A stretch of 28,100 nucleotides of DNA from Rhizophagus sp. LPA8_4_AMF (Eukaryota; Glomeromycota; Glomeromycetes; Glomerales; Glomeraceae), in the NCBI GenBank assembly GCA_021464525.1, contig JADRCO010000695.1:1-28100 (forward strand), given 5' to 3'. The position numbers were made by a program, and so were the translations under genes. This document shows positions 20,601 to 27,545 of this stretch, piece by piece. The notes under the pieces are model-generated. The model saw only the letters and a list, made by a program, of their open reading frames with translations. It was not told the DNA's origin and made no database searches. Each line of letters starts with the position of its first letter. The first letter of the stretch is position 1.

Positions 20601-22271
20601 GCTGGAATTAAAGAATAAGGTATATTTGAAGATATTATTTAAAATTTTGAAATTCAATCTTTATTCAATATATTAAAGATTCACAATATTTGTAGATTAC
20701 AGTACTTTATGGAATAACTCAGGATCCAGAAACAAAAAATTATATGCTAGTTGCCAGTGACATATGTGAAAAATGTAGTGGTAGATGTAACGCAACAATT
20801 TTTCGCCAAAATTTTAATAATTGGACTAGTGGAAACGATGATATTGATAAATTTATTCAAGATGTTCAGTTATCAGATCATAATTATAACATGTGCCGAG
20901 CATTAGAATGGATACCTTATGATGGATTTCATGATATTAAATATATTGCAAAAGGCGGGTTTGGCAAGGTATATAGAGCAAAATGGGTTGATGGATATAT
21001 TGTTAAATGGGATAAGGATAATAATGTATGGGAAAGAGATGGCCAACATAAATTTGTGGCTTTAAAAATTTTAAATAATTCAAAAAATATCAATTCAGAA
21101 TTTATAAATGAGGTATAGTTAATTAGTTATTCAATAAAACTTTTGAATTTTTACTAATGCATTATTTACACTATTAATTTTTTATATAGGCCATGTTGCA
21201 TTATAAAGTAGTTGATTGTGATGAGGTCATTAAATTTCATGGAATAACTCAAGAACCAGAAACAAAAAATTATGGGATGGTTTTGGATTATGCACAATAT
21301 GGAAGTTTACGAAGTTATTTAGATACAAGTTATAAGAATTTAAGTTGGAATTATAAGTTTAGTTATTTAGAACGCCTTGCATCTGGACTTGAACATATCC
21401 ATAGAAATGGATTAATTCATCGGGATTTACATACTGGCAATGTGCTAGTATTTAACTATGCTAAAATAACAGATATGGGATTATGTAAACCTGCAGATCC
21501 TAACGTATTAGAAAATACAAAAAATGGTACATATGGCGTTTTACCTTATATTGCTCCTGAAAATTTAAGGGGGCAAAATTGTACCAAGGCTGCTGATATT
21601 TATAGTTTTGGTATAATTATGTATGAGATAATTTCTGGGTTACCACCATATCATGATATAAGTCATGATACAAATTTAGCAATAAGAATTTGTCAAGGAC
21701 TTAGACCAAGATTTAATATTAAAGTACCTCAATTAATTGTACGCTTAATTAAAAGGTGCCTAGATACAAATCCATTAAATCGACCAACAGCAGAAGAAAT
21801 TAAAGGAATTTTATATGATTGGCAATTCAATTATTCAACAGAATTACAAATGCAGATCAAGGAAGCAGATGAATTTAATGGTAATAATATATCAACTAAT
21901 AATGCACCTTCAGCCGGTTTAGGAGTACCCTATGAAACACATTCAGGAGCCATTTATACCAGTAGATTTCTCAACTTTAATAATCTTCCCGAACCGAAAA
22001 ATTCTGATGACTATTATGATCAAGATGATAATATAATAAGCAAGAAATCCTCCGGTATTTATTCTTTAAACTATGTAAATATATTTAAGTTAATTATCAA
22101 AACACTAATAAAGCTTTTTTATTATATAGTTTCTTTATCTTTACAAATTGATATCTGCCAATTGAATATTAATGAAAATGGTAAATCTTTAATTTGCATT
22201 TTAAAATCCTGAGTTTTTTTATTATACTCAATATACTATTTTCATTTTTTTATTTAGACAATAGTAACTAA
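17255..22271 (+). CDS. Array B: multi-N-lobe TKL kinase gene, 11 exons, open throughout (about 1433 aa)
   Basis: Exons: 17255-17623, 17691-18104, 18176-18583, 18648-19073, 19149-19568, 19634-20119, 20188-20619, 20696-21112, 21190-22054, 22130-22180, 22258-22271. All junctions before exon 9 are phase 0; the last two are phase 1. Together they give 4302 bp with no stop until 22269-22271. Exons 1-8 encode repeated N-lobe units. Unit 8 has the glycine loop GGFGKV (about residues 1072-1077), VALK Lys about 1109 and the alpha-C Glu at 1124, the last codon before the intron. Exon 9 gives HRDLHTGN (Asp about 1203, Asn about 1208), TDMG (Asp about 1219), YIAPE, DIYSFG and the family C-terminal tail. 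All residues needed for catalysis by the terminal kinase are present, so a soluble active kinase behind seven degenerate N-lobes is predicted. Start: the first ATG that joins the open unit, without hinge or signal sequence. The signalling pathway is unknown. Confidence 0.82.
17691..18104 (+). repeat. Unit B2 (exon 2)
   Basis: IILHHKVYGITQDPETKNY, CKECNIVC, ALEWIPYDRF, AKDGLSKVYRANW (full loop length, only one Gly left), VILKSL. It ends AAG before GTAGAG. Confidence 0.78.
18176..18583 (+). repeat. Unit B3 (exon 3)
   Basis: Short start TTLGITKDPETENY, like A4/A7. CEECNSSAC carries one extra residue in the Cys box. VLEWISYEKL, KDGVYRANW (loop shortened by three), VILKRL. It ends GAG before GTATAA. 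Confidence 0.78.
18648..19073 (+). repeat. Unit B4 (exon 4)
   Basis: IRVHHQFHKFYGLTQEPKTKYY, CENCNVVC, NFEDWTSGN, GLEWIPYDKL, SKNGLNKVYRGNW (full loop length, glycines mostly lost), VILKSL. It ends GAG before GTATGA. Confidence 0.78.
19149..19568 (+). repeat. Unit B5 (exon 5)
   Basis: ITKYHKVYGISQVLETNDY (hinge motif diverged from QDPE), CEECNVIC, ALEWIPYDKL, AGDGMYRANW, VILKSL. It ends GAG before GTATAG. Confidence 0.78.
19634..20119 (+). repeat. Unit B6 (exon 6), with His/Tyr/Asp/Asn-rich insertion
   Basis: 486 bp, the longest unit. Between AHIY and ALEWIPFDRF lies an insert of roughly 20-25 residues rich in His, Tyr, Asp and Asn (YSDYEDYNHHNYTHHNVHN). AT-rich triplet-like expansion (nat/cat) could have made it. 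ANDGVYKANW, VILKSL; it ends AAG before GTATAA. Confidence 0.78.
20188..20619 (+). repeat. Unit B7 (exon 7)
   Basis: VKIDELYGITQDPKTKIY, CEKCKYAC, ALEWISYDKF, AKRGYNKVYSANW (full loop length, one Gly), VILKSL. It ends AAG before GTATAT. Confidence 0.78.
20696..21112 (+). repeat. Unit B8 (exon 8), catalytic-grade N-lobe unit
   Basis: ITVLYGITQDPETKNY, CEKCSGRC, NFNNWTSGN, ALEWIPYDGF, intact loop AKGGFGKVYRAKW, VALKIL. It ends GAG before GTATAG. It is the only array B unit with the full set of N-lobe catalytic residues, and it adjoins the catalytic exon. Confidence 0.82.
21190..22054 (+). other. Array B catalytic exon (exon 9), intact
   Basis: It runs from alpha-C through the C-lobe: FHGITQEPETKNYGMVLDYA hinge, LSWNYKFSYLERLASGLEHI, HRDLHTGNVL, ITDMGLCKPAD, YIAPENLRGQ, ADIYSFGIIMYE, RCLDTNPLNRPTAEEI. 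A low-complexity linker and the family tail YTSRFLNFNNLPEPKNSDDYYD follow. It ends in phase 1 before two very short exons. Confidence 0.85.
22130..22271 (+). other. Array B terminal micro-exons
   Basis: Exon 10 (22130-22180, 51 bp) encodes SLSLQIDICQLNINEN. Exon 11 (22258-22271, 14 bp) completes an Asp and adds Asn-Ser-Asn and the stop. Array A has the same layout at 7798-7848 and 7935-7960. The conserved phase and the QIDI.QL motif support both models. Confidence 0.65.
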
Positions 22272-22677
22272 TTATAAATTCTTGAATAAGAATAATATAA
22301 TATGTTTTAAAAGTTAATTTCTCCATTATTATTTATAATTCTGCTTAACGGTAACATTTCATGTGAAAAAGTAATTTACGAATATACAAGTTTAATTTTT
22401 CTACCTTTCAAATAATTAATTAATTGCGATTTTTCTATGAGATAAATCGATCAAAATAAAAGATAATAAAAGGGTAAATATAGATCAATAAAGAAATGAT
22501 GTTATTAAACAAGAAACAAAAGAAACAATTATATGAGAAATTTTTCTTTGATTAACCATTAAACTTTTTGTGATTATATTGACTACTTCATATCAAATGT
22601 AATGTTGTAGGTTCAAAAATTATTATGTCATTGCTATTATTTCGCGATTTCATGATATCCATTTCAAAAATCGAAAT
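22272..22677. other. Spacer between convergent kinase genes
   Basis: AT-rich, no open frame of note. It separates the 3' end of array B from the truncated minus-strand kinase. Confidence 0.4.
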
Positions 22678-23496
22678 AGAAATCCTTTAATATGAATATC
22701 TCTAAGACCAATTGCAATAGTATATAAGAACCAATTTTTGAAGCCAACTCAGCGAAATGAAATTGTTATTTAAATGTTGTCTTAAACTACCATTTTTTAA
22801 TTCCATCATCATCATAAAATTATTTGTTTTTGGATCTTTGGTAATCCCAAAACAACGAACTATCCAACCAGTATAATATGCTAAAATATTTGATTCAACC
22901 TTAAAATAAAATTATAGTTAGTTTAACAATTACAAAGGCTAATGAAGATTTATAAGAAAATATCTTACTTCTTTTAAAAAATCTGTTGTAATGTCTTGTG
23001 AGTTATGCAAACATTTTAAAGCAACTTTTGTTTCACCTTCCCTTTCCAATTGATTACGGTCAATTGTTTCCCATGGACCATCTTTCCAAACTGCTTTAAA
23101 AGTAGTTCCAAATCCCCCTTTTGCTAAATATTCAACATCTTCAAATTTATCATATTCTATCCACTCTATGATATCGTTTATATGATTAGCTTTTAATTGT
23201 GCTTTTTGAATAAATTCATCAACGTCATGATTTCCACTTGTCCAATTTTTGAAATTTTGTTGAAATCGTTTAGAATTACATAGCAGACAATAATTATAAA
23301 TAGTATTAAGCTGTTTACAATTTTTACATAATCCATAATATTTATAACGTTCTTTTAATTTTTTGTCTGTTATTAGTTTATCAATTAACGATTTTTGTTC
23401 TTCAGTCAAATTATCATGATTGAACTCTTTTATTTGTTCAAATACATAATCACTTAATTTAATTTCATCCATTTTAATAAATAATTTACTAAACAA
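22678..23496 (-). pseudogene. Truncated single-unit TKL kinase of ordinary layout
   Basis: Exon 1 (23496-22969; ATG at 23496, alternative at 23472) encodes a helical N-terminus, a four-Cys box CKNC...CLLC (Cys 57, 60, 70, 73), NFKNWTSGN, IIEWIEYDKF, an intact glycine loop GGFGTTFKAVW and VALK (Lys 161). It ends in GAA, the alpha-C Glu, before GTAAGA. After a 69-bp intron (AAG acceptor), exon 2 from 22899 reads VESNILAYYTGWIVRCFGIT, a hinge MMMMELKNGSL, and then LSWLQKL. The frame slips near 22722-22728 (IAIGLRDIHIKGF continues in another frame) and homology stops about 22678. There is no HRD, activation loop or C-lobe, so it cannot be a kinase as it stands. It shows the ancestral one-unit form from which array units differ. 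Confidence 0.72.
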
Positions 23497-24039
23497 AAAA
23501 ATATGTTATTAATTCGTATGTAAAAAATACTAAAAATAATAAAAAGAAAAAAAACAATGATAAAATAATGGTGAAACGACTGAAACATGTAATTATTTTA
23601 AGATCAGCAACAAAAAAAAGACTAGTTAAAATATATAGTGAAACACAATAATCCTGGTCGGCAATTAAATTTATTCAATTTTGGGTTGTTATTTAAATTC
23701 TCCATAATAGGTAAGATTAAATGACGAATTATCGCAAGCCATCGTTGACAAAAGGTTAATGTCGGGACATCATGACGATGATGTTTAAGACATCGTCAAC
23801 ACGCAAAATTAGATGTACCTTTTCTGAAGATCGAACCAATCACTTCACATGCAGAAATTACCAAATACCCCTTTACACCAAGCTTAATTTGAGAGTTTTA
23901 TACCACCGCAAACAAAGAAAGTTTAAAAAGAGAAAATGACACGATCACGCAAATTTCGGCCTCCTCTTCCAACAATCGGCTATGAGACAGTCCAACCTTG
24001 ATTTAATCATGCATCAATTCTCAAGTTGCTTGTACTGCG
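23497..24039. other. Spacer with mixed composition
   Basis: Probable promoter side of the minus-strand kinase followed by less AT-rich DNA. A short plus-strand frame from 23937 reads MTRSRKFRPPLPTIGYETVQP and stops. It may be a fragment of something real, but it is too short to call. Confidence 0.3.
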
Positions 24040-24300
24040 CCAGTGGCTTGATTTACTTTATATGTTCGAATTTTTGTTCCTTTATGTGATGTTTTATTTT
24101 ACCCGTTGGTGGGGATATTACTTTATTTACTTTATAGAAGATAGAAATTTTTCTCTGCGTCCGGGTTTCTTTTGTAGATGGGTTTATATTATAGATCATT
24201 TTATTTGTTTATTTATTTTATTTTAAAATAGTAATTTATGGTTTGGTAATGTAATCGCGGCAAATAGATATAGTTTGATATTATTTTGAATAAAGAAATC
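24040..24300 (+). other. Possible 3' UTR-like retroposon scrap
   Basis: T-rich noncoding sequence with runs of TTTATT, ending with AATAAA at 24289-24294 but without a poly(A) run. It is similar in style to the 3' parts of the elements at 16387 and 27199. No duplication of flanking sequence was seen. Confidence 0.2.
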
Positions 24301-24669
24301 TAAAATACTGATCTAATTGCGTGTTTTAGTTAATAGAATGGATGTTATACTTATGTACTAGTAACACGCACTTATTGCTTTTGCGTCGCCCTTGTTCCAC
24401 ATATAGTTCTTTTTTTTTCTTTTCTTTTTGGTTACGTTTATACTGAACAGTATCGATATCGGTCAAGGTACCTTACAGGGGTCAGGTAGTCTCTAAGTAG
24501 AGTCTGTCTTTCTTCCTTGTGATATTTTTGATGAACTGTTTATACTCCTCCTCATACGTAAAATAAATAAATCCTTTCTTTCCAGAATTTTTTTTTCTTT
24601 TTAATTTCAAAAAAGCTTTAATTATTCTATCAATCTGAACTCATTTATAACTTTAAATGGATTATTTCA
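24301..24669. other. Spacer before the retroposed element
   Basis: T-rich with no open frame of note. It ends in the target sequence of the insertion. Confidence 0.4.
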
Positions 24670-24686
24670 TTTAAAGTACTACAAAG
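24670..24686. repeat. Target-site duplication, left copy
   Basis: TTTAAAGTACTACAAAG, identical to 27200-27216. A 17-bp duplication of this size, with a poly(A) tail at the far end, is typical of target-primed reverse transcription. Confidence 0.9.
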
Positions 24687-24782
24687 AACTCTTTCTGGCG
24701 ATCTTCTGACTAAAATTCAGAGCAGAAGTTTACTTACAAAATTTATGAAAAATCCTTAAGTAAAATACACCAAAATATAGTT

Positions 24783-26684
24783 ATGGAGTCGTATTTATTA
24801 CCGAGAGAGTTCGTGGATACCTTTTATGAAGACATTTCAACGTTTCTGTCACAAAAATTTTATAAAATAGGGACAAAACAGAGAAGCGATTTTCGAAGAG
24901 AAGTTGGGCGAGTTTTTAGACAACAGGAGCAGAGTCTCAGATTTTTCGAAGGTTTAGCAGAAGCAACGCGGCTTGACGAAGAAGTTTTAATATTACTATT
25001 AGAGAGCAGCGTAGAAGTTGCTCACAAAATATATATAGATAATATCAAACGTTTAGAAATAACTAACGGAAAACTTCGACATACCGTGAGAATGCGAGAG
25101 AACGAGTCACGTGACATGAGAAGGACGTTATCGAAAAAGGAAGGTCACCTAAAGTCGAAAGAACGAATAGTAGCCAACCTTGATAACACCATACAGCAAA
25201 TTAGGAAGGAAAAGACAGTGTTACAGGAGAAACTGGTTGTAAACAAGAAAACGATCAACACGGAGAAAAAATCAGGACAATCACGAAAGAAAAAGGAAAA
25301 ATCTGTGATCGTCGACATTCCAGTTTTGGTTGATCAACAGGAGGAGATGAACAAAGAAAAAGCACGTGAACTTTTCTTTTATGATATACCAAAATATTGG
25401 AGTGAGAGTGATATCATAAAGGAATTATTGAAGTTAGGAACGGTTTACCAGCTACACGCCAAAAAACAATATAAATACTCATCAGTTAAGGCCCTGATTG
25501 GTTTGAACAAAAAATTCGAGGCTTCATTCAAGAGAGGGACCTTCAGTTTGGGTATTAACAAACATTTTGTCAGGTGGTATGATGGTAAGTCCACAACAAA
25601 GAAGCGGAAGGAGCGTGATAGATGGCAACTAACACGAGATATGATGGAGAAAGAAATGGAAGATTGCAAACAGGATGAATACGGATTTCTGAAGACAGTA
25701 TCGGAGAAGGACCCTGTAGCTGCGCTTAAAGTACTCAAGATAACAAAAATTTGGAAGTTATTAATTTACGTGGTAAATGAAAAGACGGTACAGCAGGTTA
25801 TAGAGAATAGACTTAAAAATAATGTATTGTGGAGTTTTCGGCAATACAAAACACCATTCAGGTCGAGGGACAATGACAGGAAACAAGAGGTAGAGACAAA
25901 GAAGGTCGTGGACGATACTCCTAATATGCCGCCAAGTAGGATAACTATAACAGATTTACGAACAGAATCGGCTTTACAGATGCCTCCACAAAGGATTTAT
26001 CCAGAGTTAGAAGGTATCGCACGATACCAACAAAGGCAGAAGGCACCAGTAAAGCCCACAGAAGACGAAGTAGTGGAAACAGTAGAGAAATTTAGGAAGG
26101 GTTTTATTAATAAGGAAAAATGGGACCCACCTAAGTCTACCACCGTAAAATTGGATAATGTATCACCAGACGAAGTAGTGGATGTAATTAATCAGCAAAG
26201 AGAGGAGGAACATTTGTTACGTAAACCATACAAAAAATATGTGGGTGGTACATTAAGGAGTGAAGACCCAATTTCAAGGTTTAGTGAGATTCTGGCTAAG
26301 GAGATATCGCCCAAGTATTTGGAATTAAAATCGATTTTCAAAGAGGAAGGAAAAGAAATGGATTGGAAGAGTATCATGACACAAGCGATGGTTAGCTTGG
26401 ACGATTACAAACTCTTAGATGGGACCTTAGAAGGTAGCCCAGCAGAAGAGCAGGATAAATTAGATCCTTTGAGATGTGAAATACAAGAAGAGATCATCAC
26501 AAAGTGCGAAAAACACGAAGTGATCCGGGTGTATAACAAACTCAATAAGGATTTTGAGTCGTGGGTAAAGGATGAGAATCGAGAAGTAGATTTGCGAAAT
26601 AGGAATGAGAAGAGAGGACAGAAAAGTCCACAGGAACAAGAAGTCCGTAAGAAAAGAGGAGTAGAAGTGCCATCAAAGGAATAA
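24783..26684 (+). CDS. 633-aa coiled-coil / RRM-like protein of the retroposed element
   Basis: ATG 24783 to TAA 26682-26684, without introns. Residues 1-80 are probably helical. About 85-155 are heptad-like and highly charged (coiled coil). A basic linker rich in Lys lies at 160-175. About 194-268 look RRM-like, with ELFFYDIPKYW as a likely RNP2-type strand, then ESDIIKELLKLGTVYQLHAK, YKYSSVKALIGL and HFVRWYDG. A basic KKRKERDRW follows. The C-terminal half is charged and probably disordered, with 'PPQRIYPELEGI' and a helical region about 515-560. Coiled coil plus RRM plus basic patch is the layout of many LINE ORF1 proteins, which bind RNA and form trimers; similar proteins are numerous in Rhizophagus. 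Assignment to ORF1 is inference. A nucleic-acid-binding host protein that was retrocopied is the alternative. Confidence 0.7.
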   Translation: MESYLLPREFVDTFYEDISTFLSQKFYKIGTKQRSDFRREVGRVFRQQEQSLRFFEGLAEATRLDEEVLILLLESSVEVAHKIYIDNIKRLEITNGKLRHTVRMRENESRDMRRTLSKKEGHLKSKERIVANLDNTIQQIRKEKTVLQEKLVVNKKTINTEKKSGQSRKKKEKSVIVDIPVLVDQQEEMNKEKARELFFYDIPKYWSESDIIKELLKLGTVYQLHAKKQYKYSSVKALIGLNKKFEASFKRGTFSLGINKHFVRWYDGKSTTKKRKERDRWQLTRDMMEKEMEDCKQDEYGFLKTVSEKDPVAALKVLKITKIWKLLIYVVNEKTVQQVIENRLKNNVLWSFRQYKTPFRSRDNDRKQEVETKKVVDDTPNMPPSRITITDLRTESALQMPPQRIYPELEGIARYQQRQKAPVKPTEDEVVETVEKFRKGFINKEKWDPPKSTTVKLDNVSPDEVVDVINQQREEEHLLRKPYKKYVGGTLRSEDPISRFSEILAKEISPKYLELKSIFKEEGKEMDWKSIMTQAMVSLDDYKLLDGTLEGSPAEEQDKLDPLRCEIQEEIITKCEKHEVIRVYNKLNKDFESWVKDENREVDLRNRNEKRGQKSPQEQEVRKKRGVEVPSKE

Positions 26685-27153
26685 GGAGAGGAGTTTAAAT
26701 AGGATCATAGTTAAAGTCACGTGATATCAAGTAATAAATTAATCTCCTAACAAAAAATTTGTATCCCTATACTCTTTCTTTTTTTTTTCCTTTGGTTTTG
26801 TTTTATTTTTTCATTTTGTCTCCCGTAAGCAGGATGGATCATTACATAGAAGAGCAGTGCAAATACGACTTGCAGAATTGATTAGGCCACTTATAAAATG
26901 GATAAAATGGAGATTTATTTGGAATTAGGATAGTTTTATTATTAGTAGTTTTCGGTTTAGTGTTAGTTGCTGACTTTTTTCTCTTATATATATATTTTAT
27001 TTTATTACTTTAGGTACACAATTACATAGATTTTAGTATATTTAGTTTAGTTAACCTTGGTTCGAGAAAAGGTTATATAGAATATTGTAAGTTTATTACT
27101 TTATTTTATAGGTATTTATGTAATTGAGTCATTATTTTATTTGTAACAACCAT

Positions 27154-27199
27154 AATAAATGAATGCGTTACCTTTTAAAAAAAAAAAAAAAAAAAAAAA
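27154..27199 (+). terminator. Poly(A) signal and tail of the retroposed element
   Basis: AATAAA at 27154-27159, 17 bp before a run of 23 A. The genomic A run copies the transcript's tail, so this signal was used in the source transcript. Confidence 0.8.
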
Positions 27200-27216
27200 T
27201 TTAAAGTACTACAAAG
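27200..27216. repeat. Target-site duplication, right copy
   Basis: TTTAAAGTACTACAAAG directly after the A run, identical to 24670-24686. Confidence 0.9.
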
Positions 27217-27243
27217 TTAATTAAGTCTTTATATGTTGACGAG

Positions 27244-27545
27244 AAATGTGTAAAATGCAATAATATATGTTTTGCAAAACTCTTTCAAAAATTGGACTAG
27301 TGGTAATGATGATATTGATAAATTTAATCAAGATACTCAGTTATCAGATTGCAATACGGATACCTTATGATAAATTTTCTAATATTAAATTTATTGCTAA
27401 AGATAAAGTATATAGAGCAAATTGGTCTGATGGATATATAAATAAATGGAATAATAAATTTAAAATTGGGAAAGAAAAGATCAAAGTATGTTTATAATTC
27501 TAAAATATCAACTAAATATTACTTTTAAATTCATGTATGAGGTAA
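27244..27545 (+). pseudogene. Decayed N-lobe unit after the insertion
   Basis: Clear DNA homology to array units: 'aaatgtgtaaaatgcaataatatatgt' (Cys box), 'ttcaaaaattggactagtggtaatgatgatattgataaatt', 'ccttatgataaattttctaatattaaa' and 'agcaaattggtctgatggatat'. Deletions remove the 'CNA.HFQ' link and 'ALEW', so pieces lie in different frames (for example YRANWSDGYINKWNN). A GAG-GTAAAT donor is still visible at 27539-27546, and a CTGTAGATTATTACAGAATTC acceptor region follows near 27627. There is no usable exon. Confidence 0.7.

Larger units (their letters stand above)
24687..27199 (+). mobile_element. Retroposed element (LINE-like, ORF1-only, or retrocopied transcript)
   Basis: 2513 bp bounded by a perfect 17-bp duplication. 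It has a 96-bp leader, one long ORF (24783-26684), a noncoding 3' part, AATAAA at 27154-27159 and a 23-A tail (27177-27199). No LTR and no reverse transcriptase are present, so it is either non-autonomous and moved by a LINE elsewhere, or a processed copy of a host mRNA. Composition is visibly richer in G and C than the flanking DNA. The intact ORF and perfect duplication point to a young insertion. Its right end lies about 30-45 bp before the decayed kinase unit at 27244. Confidence 0.82.

Noticed and set aside
24026-24226. 66-codon aromatic-rich open frame
   Set aside because: Phe/Tyr/Leu richness follows from T-rich UTR-like DNA; no homology recognised.
25445-25738. 97-codon minus-strand open frame
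   Set aside because: Antisense of the 633-codon ORF, which has the coherent domain order.
27040-27080. 'ggttcgag' as a tRNA or SINE B box
   Set aside because: No matching A box or cloverleaf; it lies in the 3' noncoding part of the retroposed element.
24687-27199. LTR-type element
   Set aside because: No terminal repeats; the poly(A) tail and 17-bp duplication indicate non-LTR type retroposition.
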